Shown here: piece after piece, positions 8,891-17,627 of the stretch
Layout: every line of letters starts with the position of its first letter
Numbering within the stretch: the stretch's first letter is position 1
Source: Cytobacillus suaedae
GTDB lineage: Bacteria; Bacillota; Bacilli; Bacillales; Bacillaceae_L
Assembly (NCBI GenBank): GCA_014960805.1
Contig: CP063163.1
Coordinates: 1,754,001-1,818,000 of the forward strand
Direction of reading: 5' to 3'
Length of the DNA stretch: 64,000 nucleotides
Notes under the pieces: model-generated
What the model was told of the DNA's origin: nothing
The model's database searches: none
Seen by the model: the letters and a program-made list of their open reading frames with translations, nothing else
Translations under genes and position numbers: made by a program

Positions 8891-9850
8891 CTAAGATTGG
8901 TATTTTTTTATTGTAGTAGATAAGAGCTCTTTCATTTCATTACGAAGTGAAAGAGGTTTTATAATTTCTACTCCATCAACAAAGCGTAGTGCGAATGAAA
9001 GGTAATTTTTCGGCGCAATGGTTTGTAGGGCAACTATATAAAATTCATCATTCTTTTCGACAATTTCACTTGATATCATCTGGTTGTAGTCTTTAATAAT
9101 GTAAAAGAGGGACTTTGAAACCTTAAGAATTACCTGTGTTTCTCCATCGCCATTATATAATGCTTGTGAAGAGTGCTTTTCTATTTTGAATTCTTGAGGT
9201 AGAGAAAAGTCTTCTTCTAGTACTTTTATGTATTTAATTCGATTAACTGCAAACATTCGCTCTTCTTTTCTTAATTCACAATAAGCAATTATATACCAGA
9301 GGCCATCTTCATAAATAAGGCCATATGGATGAACTTTACGCTCCGTTAACTCCTGCTTTTTTGGGTGGAAATAAGTAAGTATTAATTTTTTGTTTTGTTC
9401 AATTGATGTTGTAACAAGTTGGAACGGCTGCTGGTCAATTGCAGAAGGTTTTTGTTCCTTTATATTAAAGACAATACGTTTATGTAAATGCTGAAATGTA
9501 GAGGTAGTATCATCATCAAGTACATTTTTAATTTTTAAGAACGCAGTATTAATTGACCTTTGATGTCCAGGTATTTCCACTTGGTTAATGATTTGCTCAG
9601 ATAATAATAGGGAAAATACCTCTTCCTTTGTGAACATAATCGGAGGGATAAAATAATGATCTGCAATCAAATAACCGCCTTCATTTCCTGGAAGGGCAAT
9701 AACAGGAATACCCATTTCACTCAGAGCCTGGATATCGCGATAAATTGTTCGAGGTGTAACCTCGAAAAAGTTAGCTAATTCTGTTGCTGTGACTTTGTTT
9801 TGCTTCTTTAATTGTAAAACAATGGCCATTAAACGATCAATTTTACTCAT
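8891..9850 (-). CDS. YafY-type transcriptional regulator (HTH plus WYL domain)
   Basis: 319-residue DNA-binding protein with a winged-helix domain at residues 1-60 (VTATELANFFEVTPRTIYRD is the recognition region) and a WYL domain at roughly residues 140-215, whose signature appears as GLWYIIAYCELRKEERMFAVNRI. WYL domains are thought to bind ligands such as nucleotides, and these regulators often act as repressors or stress-responsive switches. The start is ATG 9850 with GAGGATTG upstream. Neighbours are an alpha/beta-hydrolase and an EEP-family hydrolase, neither an obvious target. Function beyond DNA binding is unknown. Confidence 0.88.
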   Translation of the reverse strand: MSKIDRLMAIVLQLKKQNKVTATELANFFEVTPRTIYRDIQALSEMGIPVIALPGNEGGYLIADHYFIPPIMFTKEEVFSLLLSEQIINQVEIPGHQRSINTAFLKIKNVLDDDTTSTFQHLHKRIVFNIKEQKPSAIDQQPFQLVTTSIEQNKKLILTYFHPKKQELTERKVHPYGLIYEDGLWYIIAYCELRKEERMFAVNRIKYIKVLEEDFSLPQEFKIEKHSSQALYNGDGETQVILKVSKSLFYIIKDYNQMISSEIVEKNDEFYIVALQTIAPKNYLSFALRFVDGVEIIKPLSLRNEMKELLSTTIKKYQS

Positions 9851-9920
9851 ACAATCCTCATAGATTAATAGTTTTATTCTGAGTATAAGGGAGTAAGTGG
9901 AGAAATAGCAACTTACCAGG

Positions 9921-10718
9921 TTATTCCCACAACAAACATTTTACCTCAACTCCATAATGGTCAGATACGATATTTTTGTTAACACCATTAAAAATGACCC
10001 TAGAATAATCCACCTTAAGATTTCTGTTTGTTAGTATTAGATCAATTCTTAGATTTTTTTTGTTTTCACTCCACCCTGCAATTTTCCCTTTTACTGTTAT
10101 ACCGTCGTCCTTTTCCTGAGCAAGTTCAAATGTGTCAACAAGGCCTTGTTTGAGCAAATATTCATAGCCCTCATCCTCTAAGTTAGCATCATTATTAAAA
10201 TCTCCTAAAAGAAAAAAGTGCTCGTCCCAGTTTAGATTTTCTATTAGTTTGTCTCCTTGGTATTTAAATGGTTCAACCTTATCATGCCACCAACCCATGT
10301 GACAGGAATAAATAGAAATAGGCTTGCCATCGCAGTTAATTTTAGCCCCAACAATTTTACGAGTTTTTCCACTGTGCAAATCGTTATTCATTGATACAAA
10401 GAAGGAATCTTCTCCTATGACCGGATACTTTGTTAAAATTGCTAAACCCTCCTCATAATTTCCATATGCATAATGGGAAAGGTCCCAAACAATTGAATAA
10501 TCTTCAATTCCCAATCGGATTAATTTCTGAAGAAGTACATAAGCATAATTACTTTTCTTTATTCTATCCGTCACAAACTCATCATTAATCAGTTGACTTA
10601 CTTCTTGTAATGATATGACATCATACATTTTTTCTTTTATGACTTCAGCTAAGTAGTTTATTTTCTCAACTTGATTTTCCTCCTGCCAGGAATGACAGTT
10701 AAGTGTTAATAGATGCAT
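9921..10718 (-). CDS. Endonuclease/exonuclease/phosphatase-family hydrolase
   Basis: 265-residue EEP-superfamily metal-dependent phosphoesterase. The conserved catalytic pieces are in order: LTLNCHSW (Asn, about residue 7), ISLQEV (metal-binding Glu, about 39), SCHMGWWHD (about 138), LGDFNNDAN (Asp/Asn, about 172) and the C-terminal SDHYGVEV (catalytic Asp-His, about 253). No signal peptide is visible, so it is probably cytoplasmic. This superfamily includes DNases, sphingomyelinases and inositol phosphatases, and the substrate cannot be told from sequence. It has its own start with GAGGGAATAAAG upstream and is transcribed away from the two-component system at 10906. Confidence 0.88.
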   Translation of the reverse strand: MHLLTLNCHSWQEENQVEKINYLAEVIKEKMYDVISLQEVSQLINDEFVTDRIKKSNYAYVLLQKLIRLGIEDYSIVWDLSHYAYGNYEEGLAILTKYPVIGEDSFFVSMNNDLHSGKTRKIVGAKINCDGKPISIYSCHMGWWHDKVEPFKYQGDKLIENLNWDEHFFLLGDFNNDANLEDEGYEYLLKQGLVDTFELAQEKDDGITVKGKIAGWSENKKNLRIDLILTNRNLKVDYSRVIFNGVNKNIVSDHYGVEVKCLLWE

Positions 10719-10810
10719 CTTTATTCCCTCGCAATAATATTAGTATTGTGTATTTTAGCAGAATGATTTCTAATATAAAAGAGATACAAAGTTAATATCT
10801 ATCATTCAAT

Positions 10811-10852
10811 CTTAAGAAATTCTTAAGATTTTTTATTATTAATTGTTAAGAT
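10811..10852 (+). promoter_or_regulatory. TTAAGA direct-repeat boxes before the two-component operon
   Basis: Three TTAAGA boxes start at 10812, 10823 and 10846, that is 11 and 23 bp apart and on the same face of the helix. Spacing by about one or two helical turns is typical of OmpR/VanR-type regulator sites, so autoregulation by the downstream response regulator is a reasonable inference. Confidence 0.45.
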
Positions 10853-10905
10853 TTGCCGGTTAATATGAAAATATAGGAAGTTGATTGCTAGAAAGCAGGG
10901 TGGAA

Positions 10906-11598
10906 ATGGATACATATTTTGTTTTAGTAGTAGATGATGAAAAGGAAATAAGAGATGCAATAGAGATTTATTTGAAAAATGAAGGGATTGTCGTGTTAAA
11001 GGCTAAAGATGGAATTGAAGCGCTGGAAATCTTAAATGAACACCAAGTTCATCTGATAATCTTAGACATTATGATGCCAAAACTAGACGGCATTTCCGCG
11101 ACTTATAAGATTCGGGAAAAGAAAAATATCCCTATTATTATTTTAAGTGCTAAAAGTGAGGATACCGATAAAATATTGGGATTACAAGTAGGGGCAGATG
11201 ACTATGTAACAAAGCCATTCAACCCTATGGAACTAGTAGCAAGGGTTAAGTCACAACTTAGACGGTATGTTTCCTTTGGGACGTATGAAGGAATGAATAA
11301 GGTTATCGATTTACATGGGTTAACATTAGACCAATCTGCCAAAGAAGTAGCCGTTCATGGGGAGACGATCAAACTCACACCAATAGAGTACAAAATTGTG
11401 GAGCTTCTAATGACAAATGCAGGTCGGGTATTTTCAATTAATGAAATCTATGAAAGAGTGTGGAAAGAACCAAACTTTAATGCTGAAAATACAGTAGCTG
11501 TACATATTCGAAAAATACGAGAAAAAATTGAGATTGATGCAAAAAATCCAAGATACTTAAAGGTGGTGTGGGGAATTGGGTATAAAATGGAAAAATAA
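10906..11598 (+). CDS. OmpR-family response regulator
   Basis: 230-residue response regulator with a receiver domain (residues 1-120) and a winged-helix output domain (about 132-228). The acidic pocket is VVDDEKE, the phospho-acceptor is the Asp in LIILDIMMPKLDG (about residue 51), and Thr/Lys switch residues are in SAKSED and VTKPFNP. The C-terminal domain carries the VAVHIRKIREKIE recognition helix. The ATG at 10906 is preferred to the TTG at 10885 because it gives the normal family length and has AGGGTGG upstream. It overlaps the kinase gene by 23 bp. Confidence 0.93.
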   Translation: MDTYFVLVVDDEKEIRDAIEIYLKNEGIVVLKAKDGIEALEILNEHQVHLIILDIMMPKLDGISATYKIREKKNIPIIILSAKSEDTDKILGLQVGADDYVTKPFNPMELVARVKSQLRRYVSFGTYEGMNKVIDLHGLTLDQSAKEVAVHGETIKLTPIEYKIVELLMTNAGRVFSINEIYERVWKEPNFNAENTVAVHIRKIREKIEIDAKNPRYLKVVWGIGYKMEK

Positions 11599-13810
11599 AA
11601 CCATCATCTTCCTTATTTCATTAATGTTTTTATTTGGTGTAAGCGGTTTGTTGTCCTTCTTACTATTCAGTAGTAATTATTTTCAAAAGGATTATTTCCA
11701 TTCAGATGAATTTCAAAGAGATACTCATAATCTAGCGTGGTATATCACCATGTTTGAACTAAGTGACTTTACATTGGAAGAAGCAAAGGCTGCAATTACC
11801 GTAACAGATGAAGAAATTCATGAACATAGATACCGATACGGTGATCTTCCAGAACAAATTGCAAACATCAATTCTCAGTATGAACATCGCATTCAGGAGG
11901 CTTTATCCGCTAAAAACCAGGAAATAGCTGACGCACTTATCTTAGAAAGAGACACGAAAATAGAGGATATTACAAATAACTTTAAAAGTGATGAACATGT
12001 TCGTTCCAAAGTTAAAAAAGAAAAAGAAAAGGCAATAGACTTATATTTTAATGATAGAGAAAATTATCGATCAGATTTTGTCAGATACACTCAAGATTTT
12101 CAATATTATTTTAAAGAAACTGGGACAGAAAATGTATATACAAATATGACGATCCCAGAAAACGAATCACTTGAAGCTTATCTTACTAAACAAGATTCTA
12201 TGTTTAAGACAAATTTTACGATAGCAAGAGAAAACTTAATTTACAATAATGTACCAGGTTATGAAGAATTATTACAAAGCGTTATACCATTAGAAATTGG
12301 ACCGGTTGAGGGAGAGATAATTGTACCAAAATCCACATCAAGTAGAATTTACCAGAATTATGAGAGTTATAAATCTAAGCAAAGCTTTATAATTATCTAC
12401 ATCCTTATTAGTGTAATCGCACTTGGTCTAAGTATTTTCATAGTAAAAAAATCAAAAGCATTAAAAGTTGAAGCAGAAAGCTGGAAGTCATGGTATGACA
12501 AACTACCTATTGATTTAAAAGTCGTAATTATTATCTTAACTGCAATTGGGACATTTATATCTATTGTCTTATATATGGATATCTTCGTATTTGTACTTGA
12601 CTATCCGTTGAGGTATATCGGGGAGCTTGTTTTCTATATGGCAAGTGGAACGGTATTTTTGGGAGTGACTATTATCCAAGGACTGGTTCTTGCTAAAGAA
12701 ATAAAGGATTGGCAGAAAGTAAAGCAGCAATGGAAAAAGGGAATCACTTACAATGTTTGGTTAAAACTTAAAATACTGAGTAAGAAAGCTTTATATCGTG
12801 TAAACGAAGCCTTTTTAAATCGAAATACCGGAACCCAGCTTTTCATTGTATTAGGGATGGTATTTGGTTTAGGTGTAGCTGCTTTCATGGTATTTGTTCA
12901 TCCGGTGTTTTTCCTAGTCTACTTAGTTCTTCTAGCACTAATCGGTATACCGATTGTAATAATATTGGTACGTCGAGTAGGAGAGTTTAATCGTATCTAT
13001 GAAACAACAAATGAATTGGCAGCAGGAAAGATGGGCCAAAACCTTGATATTTCTGGAAAATCCATATTAACAAGTCTTGCGGAGAATATTAATGTGTTGA
13101 AACAAGGTGTAAAAGCATCACAAAATGCTCAAGCGAAAAGTGAACGCCTAAAAACAGAATTAATTACAAATGTTAGTCATGACCTAAGAACACCACTAAC
13201 TTCGATCATTTCTTATGCCGAGCTGTTAAAAAAGGAAGATGTTTCAGAGGAAGATAGAAATGCTTATCTCGAAATTATCGATCGAAAGTCAAAGCGTTTG
13301 AAGCTATTAATAGATGACCTATTCGAAGTGTCAAAGATGGCAAGTGGAAATATAGAGCTTCATAAAAATAAGGTTGATCTTGTTCAGCTATTACAACAAT
13401 CTCTAGCAGAGTATGATGATAAGATGAAAGAGTCTACCTTACTATTTCGATTTAATACACCAGAAAATCCAATCTATGCAACAGTAGATGGGCAAAAACT
13501 ATGGCGCGTATTTGATAATCTAATAGGGAACATTATCAAGTATTCTTTAGACAATTCCCGGGTATATATTAGTATAGATGAGAAAGACGGCCAAGCCACA
13601 ATTTCATTTAAGAACGTATCTAAGTATGAGCTAAGTGCCAATATTGATGAGCTTTTTGAAAGGTTCAAGCGTGGTGACGTATCAAGACACACCGAGGGTT
13701 CAGGACTTGGACTCGCAATCGCAAAATCAATTATTGATATGCACGAAGGAACACTAGAACTCGACATTGATGGTGATTTATTTAAAGTAACAATTGTACT
13801 TAATCAATAG
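11576..13810 (+). CDS. Membrane sensor histidine kinase with large extracellular domain
   Basis: 744-residue kinase paired with the response regulator. A first membrane helix at about 9-31 is followed by an unusually long outside region (about 32-265) rich in coiled-coil-like charged helices, then several more membrane segments between about 267 and 465. A HAMP-like stretch follows (RVGEFNRIYETTNELAAGKM), then the HisKA box NVSHDLRTPLTS with the phospho-His at about 535, and the HATPase_c domain with an N box near LIGNIIKYS and a G box GSGLGLAIA. The TTG start overlaps the regulator gene, indicating coupled translation. The stimulus is unknown; a cell-envelope signal is likely from the large outer domain. 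Confidence 0.9.
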   Translation: MGIKWKNKTIIFLISLMFLFGVSGLLSFLLFSSNYFQKDYFHSDEFQRDTHNLAWYITMFELSDFTLEEAKAAITVTDEEIHEHRYRYGDLPEQIANINSQYEHRIQEALSAKNQEIADALILERDTKIEDITNNFKSDEHVRSKVKKEKEKAIDLYFNDRENYRSDFVRYTQDFQYYFKETGTENVYTNMTIPENESLEAYLTKQDSMFKTNFTIARENLIYNNVPGYEELLQSVIPLEIGPVEGEIIVPKSTSSRIYQNYESYKSKQSFIIIYILISVIALGLSIFIVKKSKALKVEAESWKSWYDKLPIDLKVVIIILTAIGTFISIVLYMDIFVFVLDYPLRYIGELVFYMASGTVFLGVTIIQGLVLAKEIKDWQKVKQQWKKGITYNVWLKLKILSKKALYRVNEAFLNRNTGTQLFIVLGMVFGLGVAAFMVFVHPVFFLVYLVLLALIGIPIVIILVRRVGEFNRIYETTNELAAGKMGQNLDISGKSILTSLAENINVLKQGVKASQNAQAKSERLKTELITNVSHDLRTPLTSIISYAELLKKEDVSEEDRNAYLEIIDRKSKRLKLLIDDLFEVSKMASGNIELHKNKVDLVQLLQQSLAEYDDKMKESTLLFRFNTPENPIYATVDGQKLWRVFDNLIGNIIKYSLDNSRVYISIDEKDGQATISFKNVSKYELSANIDELFERFKRGDVSRHTEGSGLGLAIAKSIIDMHEGTLELDIDGDLFKVTIVLNQ

Positions 13811-13881
13811 GTAAATATACTGTTTCTATCTCTAAAAAATGTTGATGTGATATCTTTAACCTAGAGTGGATTGCAACGGAA

Positions 13882-14030
13882 GGCACTTGACTCCTGCTCA
13901 GAAGTTGAGGAATGGTCGAGACCCCGCAGACGGAACGTTGAGGAGGCTCGACTTCCTCCCCGATGGGAATTCGCCCTTGAAAAAGCCGGCAGTTTGGCTT
14001 TTTCATAATTCCACGCTGAAAGCAAGTGCC
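13882..14030. repeat. Family A palindromic repeat, copy 1 (long form)
   Basis: The ends are GGCACTTGACTCCTG and GCAAGTGCC, an inverted pair shared with four other places in the window. The body contains the GAGACCCCGCAGACGGAACG segment and an extra hairpin at about 13978-14007 (GAAAAAGCC...GGCTTTTTC). Apparent open reading frames here are products of the repeat. Confidence 0.8.
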
Positions 14031-14165
14031 TGTAGTGGAAAGGAACGGACATTATTCAAAGACTAAACTATAATCTTTGAGAAAAGAGCTAAAATATTTT
14101 ATAAGATGCATTATCTTCCTGTAATTTCACATAATACCATTAGAAAATTACAGGAGGTATATTTG

Positions 14166-15128
14166 ATGAAAAGAGTCATTCAATTATTTGTTTTAGGCAT
14201 TATCCTGTTTACCGCTTACGCTAATCCAACTTATGCTGCAATTACCGATGAACAACTAGATCAATATTTAACGGACATAGGTTGGACACGTGAAGAGCTT
14301 CAAGAGTACTTTGATTATTTTGAGTTATCTTTAGACCAATATGCAACCATCGAAGAACTACAAACCGAATTAGGAACACCCTTAACAGAAGAGAATTTTG
14401 CGCAATTATTAGCTACTTATAATATGACAGAAGCCGAAGTGAATGAACTATTTGCAAGCTTTGGTGATTCTGCCCAGGATTACTTGATTTATGAAGAACT
14501 AGATGCTTCTATTGACTTTTATTTGAATCATGATGAATACATGAAGGAAGCGGAAGGATACCTTGCTGATGTCGGACTTACAGAAGAAGAGGTTGATCAA
14601 CTCTTTAATCATTTAATGGCATTGGACGAAACAGAGCTAGAGCAAAGAATGGAAGAGGTTGCTGCGAAATTAGAGCCATTTGCTACGCTTGATCCTGAGG
14701 CAGAACTTACCGAAGTACAAAAAAGTGAACTAGCTGCTGTTTGGACTGACATGATGAGTCTTATAGGCTTAAATCCAAACTATCATTTGTTAGATGCGAA
14801 TGGTGTAGCTACACCCGTATCCTTTCAGGAATTATTAGGCATGAATGATTTAGGTGGAAGAAGCCTAGTATTAGAGCTATATGATTTAGAAGGAAATCTC
14901 CTATTAGATATGCAGTTATCGGATGAAATGCTTACTTCTGATTACCTTTTCCAAGCTGCTAACCAATTAGTAGAAGTTGGCGACCTTGCCGGTGAATTAA
15001 CTATAGTTAAGCATGATACCATTCCAAAGACAGCATCACCTTATGTGATAAACATGCTTATTGGACTTTTAACCATAATAGTTGGATTCCTAGTCTTTCA
15101 AAAAACTCGTAAAAGAGAGCAATTTTAA
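14166..15128 (+). CDS. Processed acidic surface protein with sortase motif
   Basis: 320-residue secreted protein, very rich in Glu, Asp and Leu. A signal peptide (MKRVIQLFVLG..., about 24 residues) ends near NPTYA-A. The body has repeated helical units built on patterns like LTEEEVDQLF (about residues 30-190). The C-terminus is a cell-wall sorting signal: IPKTAS at about 287, then a hydrophobic helix and a KTRKREQF tail. It matches the family called processed acidic surface protein, found with class D sortases that use LPXTA-like motifs. The ATG at 14166 has ACAGGAGG upstream and restores the signal peptide. The sortase gene follows after 3 bp. Confidence 0.85.
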   Translation: MKRVIQLFVLGIILFTAYANPTYAAITDEQLDQYLTDIGWTREELQEYFDYFELSLDQYATIEELQTELGTPLTEENFAQLLATYNMTEAEVNELFASFGDSAQDYLIYEELDASIDFYLNHDEYMKEAEGYLADVGLTEEEVDQLFNHLMALDETELEQRMEEVAAKLEPFATLDPEAELTEVQKSELAAVWTDMMSLIGLNPNYHLLDANGVATPVSFQELLGMNDLGGRSLVLELYDLEGNLLLDMQLSDEMLTSDYLFQAANQLVEVGDLAGELTIVKHDTIPKTASPYVINMLIGLLTIIVGFLVFQKTRKREQF

Positions 15129-15131
15129 GCT

Positions 15132-15758
15132 ATGAGAAAGCTATCCATCATTCTTATTGGATGTGGGGTTATCTTTTTTTCCTGGAATTTATACTCCTAT
15201 TTAGTAGGGTACACCGCTACTACTACAATTGAAGCTAGTAAAGTAACAAGACAAACAACAAAGCTCACGAAAGCTCAGTACCCGAAAAAGAATGTTGAAC
15301 TATATGCGGATATACCTAGCATAGGCGAAAGTATAGGGAATTTGACTATTCCCAAGTTAAAACGATCTTTTCCAATCTATCAAGGTACAAGTAAGTCGGT
15401 ATTAAAAAAGGGAGTAGGGCACTATACGAAAAGTGCCCTGCCAGGTGAAAATAATAATTCCGTTCTCTCAGGTCATCGTGACACTGTTTTCCGTGAGCTG
15501 AAGGATGTTAAAGTACATGACAAGCTTTTTGTTTCGACAGATGCTGGTGAATTTGAGTATGTAGTCAAAAAGATAAGAATTGTCGGTGCTAAAGATAAAA
15601 CATCATTAATGCCTCGTCCACGAGGTACATTAACACTAACAACATGTTATCCTTTTAATTACATCGGTCGTGCACCAGAAAGATATGTCGTTATTGCGGA
15701 GTTAACCTCACAAACCACTCCTAACGGTCATTCTAAAAAGTTTATAACAAGGCCTTGA
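15132..15758 (+). CDS. Class D sortase
   Basis: 208-residue membrane-anchored transpeptidase. An N-terminal hydrophobic helix (residues 4-26) is followed by the sortase barrel. The catalytic His is in LSGHRDT (about residue 117), the Cys in TLTTCYPF (about 175), and the Arg in GRAPERYVV (about 184). It would cleave a sorting signal and attach the protein to the cell wall. The obvious substrate is the acidic protein encoded 3 bp upstream, whose IPKTA motif fits the relaxed LPXTA type of these sortases. The weak ribosome binding site suggests translational coupling. Confidence 0.92.
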   Translation: MRKLSIILIGCGVIFFSWNLYSYLVGYTATTTIEASKVTRQTTKLTKAQYPKKNVELYADIPSIGESIGNLTIPKLKRSFPIYQGTSKSVLKKGVGHYTKSALPGENNNSVLSGHRDTVFRELKDVKVHDKLFVSTDAGEFEYVVKKIRIVGAKDKTSLMPRPRGTLTLTTCYPFNYIGRAPERYVVIAELTSQTTPNGHSKKFITRP

Positions 15759-15794
15759 TTACTTTTAGTAGTTGTACAATAAGTCCCTAAAAAT

Positions 15795-15839
15795 AAAGGA
15801 AGTGAGAAAAAGCGAATTGCTTTTCTCCACTTCCTTTTT
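15795..15839 (+). terminator. Terminator of the acidic protein/sortase operon
   Basis: A long stem, AAAGGAAGTG...GC pairing with GC...CACTTCCTTT, is followed by a short T-run about 36 bp after the sortase stop. Confidence 0.8.
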
Positions 15840-15885
15840 ATGTTGCACTTTAAATATAAAAGTCGCTGAGTTGATTGGAGGGGAA

Positions 15886-16005
15886 GGCACTTGACTCCTG
15901 CTCAGAAGTAGAGGAAAGGTCGAGACCCCACAGACGGAACGTCGAGGAGTGGGTTTTTTCACGACAGTGAAAATAACCATCCTTCCCCCGCGGAAAGCAA
16001 GTGCC
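15886..16005. repeat. Family A palindromic repeat, copy 2
   Basis: Starts GGCACTTGACTCCTG and ends CGGAAAGCAAGTGCC. In place of the GAAAAAGCC hairpin of copies 1 and 3 it carries a different small hairpin, TTTTCAC-gaca-GTGAAAA. Only about 1.9 kb separates it from copy 1. Confidence 0.8.
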
Positions 16006-16092
16006 TGGACCGGAAATCAACGGGACAATATTACTATTATAATTCAACCCTTAATTAGCTTAAAGGTATTTAGATTTATAAACTATTTATAG

Positions 16093-16106
16093 TGTAAGCG
16101 TTTAAA
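16093..16106 (+). promoter_or_regulatory. Possible CcpA (cre) site upstream of tcyP
   Basis: TGTAAGCGTTTAAA matches the cre consensus TGWNANCGNTNWCA with one mismatch. It lies about 95 bp before the tcyP start. Functional use is inferred from the match only. Confidence 0.4.
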
Positions 16107-16160
16107 ATAAATTTTTTAAGACAAGGAAAAGTTATTCCCCCTGTACATATAGTGTTAATA

Positions 16161-16175
16161 GGATAAATTTTATCC
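16161..16175 (+). promoter_or_regulatory. Palindrome upstream of tcyP, operator candidate
   Basis: GGATAAATTTTATCC is a perfect 7-bp inverted repeat around a central T, 25 bp before the tcyP start. In Bacillus subtilis tcyP is controlled by the cysteine regulator CymR, but I cannot match this site to a CymR motif from memory. Confidence 0.35.
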
Positions 16176-16200
16176 AGTAAAGTGAAAAAGGGGGAAGAAA

Positions 16201-17586
16201 ATGGGGACCTTATTAATTATTGTTAATATTGCCTTTATGATTTTATTACTTTCTGGTCTTTATTTTATGCAGAAAAAGCACGTATCTTTTTCTAAGAGAG
16301 TCTTTTTAGCTCTAGGCTTAGGGATTGTCTATGGTTTTGTCCTGCAACTAATTTATGGTGCTGGTTCAGAAGTGCTAAATGGATCTATTCAATGGTTCAA
16401 TATTGTAGGTACAGGTTATATAAAATTCCTTCAAATGATCGTAATGCCACTCGTATTCATCTCAATTATTGCTGCTTTTACGAGAATGAAGCTTTCTAAT
16501 AATATTGGTAAAATAAGTGGAATGATTCTAAGTATATTAGTTGGTACAACTGCTATCGCTGCTGCGGTTGCAATAACGGTGACATTAGCATTTGGCTTGG
16601 AGGCTGTTGAGATTCCACAAGGTGAAGCTGAAACGTCACGTGGAGAGCAAATGGAACAAAGAGCAGCAGATGTTACAACCCGAACGCTTCCTCAACAAAT
16701 ACTTGATTTTCTACCTGCGAATCCATTTTTAGATTTCACAGGTGCTAGACCAACTTCTACAATTGCAGTCGTGATTTTTGCAGCCATTATCGGGATTGCA
16801 TTCTTAGGAGTACGGAGAAAGAACCCAGAGCATGCTCAAACTTTCTCTAAACTAGTAGATACCTTTTATAGTATTGTAATGAGAGTCGTCACACTCATCC
16901 TAAGGCTGACTCCATATGGCGTTCTTGCAATTATGACAAGAGTTACGGCAACTAGTGATTATGACGCAATCATGAAGTTAGGAAAGTTCGTCATTGCCTC
17001 ATATGTAGCATTGTTAATTGTCTTCATTATCCATTTAATTCTTATTGCTATCTCAGGATTAAATCCAGTAACCTATGTTAAAAAAGCCATACCTGTATTA
17101 ACATTTGCGTTTACATCCCGTACAAGTGCTGGTGCATTACCATTAAATATTAAGACTCAAACTAGAGACCTAGGTGTATCAGATGGTATTGCTAACTTCT
17201 CAGGATCTTTCGGACTTTCAATTGGCCAAAATGGTTGTGCAGGTGTTTATCCAGCTATGCTGGCTGTCATGATTGCACCTACCGTTGGGATTAACCCTCT
17301 AAACCCTGGTTTTCTAGCAACACTAATCCTTGTTGTTGCTATTAGCTCCTTTGGAGTAGCAGGTGTAGGGGGAGGAGCTACTTTTGCAGCGATACTCGTA
17401 TTATCTGCAATGGATTTACCAATAGCACTAGCAGGATTATTAATCTCAGTAGAACCACTAATTGATATGGGACGTACAGCTGTTAATGTAAGTGGTAGTA
17501 TGACAGCAGGTGTTCTAACAGGCAGGATGACAGGTGAACTTGATACATCGATTTATGATGATACAAAAGAGCAACTTGAAGCATAA
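16201..17586 (+). CDS. tcyP: L-cystine symporter TcyP
   Basis: 461-residue DAACS-family (glutamate/dicarboxylate:cation) symporter; length and sequence closely follow Bacillus TcyP, a sodium- or proton-coupled L-cystine importer. About eight membrane helices and two re-entrant loops are visible. The loop signatures are TFAFTSRTSAGALPLNIKTQ (residues about 300-320) and VGGGATFAAILVLSAMDLP (about 396-414), with the substrate-binding PLIDMGRTAVNVSGS further on. AAGGGGGAAG precedes the ATG. It is a single-gene unit with a terminator behind it and operator-like sites upstream. Identification is confident. Confidence 0.93.
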   Translation: MGTLLIIVNIAFMILLLSGLYFMQKKHVSFSKRVFLALGLGIVYGFVLQLIYGAGSEVLNGSIQWFNIVGTGYIKFLQMIVMPLVFISIIAAFTRMKLSNNIGKISGMILSILVGTTAIAAAVAITVTLAFGLEAVEIPQGEAETSRGEQMEQRAADVTTRTLPQQILDFLPANPFLDFTGARPTSTIAVVIFAAIIGIAFLGVRRKNPEHAQTFSKLVDTFYSIVMRVVTLILRLTPYGVLAIMTRVTATSDYDAIMKLGKFVIASYVALLIVFIIHLILIAISGLNPVTYVKKAIPVLTFAFTSRTSAGALPLNIKTQTRDLGVSDGIANFSGSFGLSIGQNGCAGVYPAMLAVMIAPTVGINPLNPGFLATLILVVAISSFGVAGVGGGATFAAILVLSAMDLPIALAGLLISVEPLIDMGRTAVNVSGSMTAGVLTGRMTGELDTSIYDDTKEQLEA

Positions 17587-17591
17587 ATGTG

Positions 17592-17627
17592 AAAAACCAC
17601 AGAGTTTTCTACTCATGTGGTTTTTTT
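17592..17627. terminator. Bidirectional terminator between tcyP and the DUF2156 gene
   Basis: AAAACCAC pairs with GTGGTTTT with A-rich and T-rich flanks on the two sides, so it can end transcription from both convergent genes. Confidence 0.8.

Noticed and set aside
13800-14066. Open reading frames on both strands inside repeat copy 1, including one with FLPDGNSPLKKPAV
   Set aside because: They lie within the palindromic repeat and recur as a similar translation in copy 3; no ribosome binding site. The similarity is due to the repeat DNA, not to a protein family.
15765-16047. Two minus-strand open frames in the sortase-tcyP spacer
   Set aside because: They translate repeat copy 2 and the terminator; no ribosome binding site.
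16161-16175. Interpretation of the tcyP palindrome as a riboswitch or terminator
   Set aside because: Too short and without a T-run; kept only as an operator candidate.
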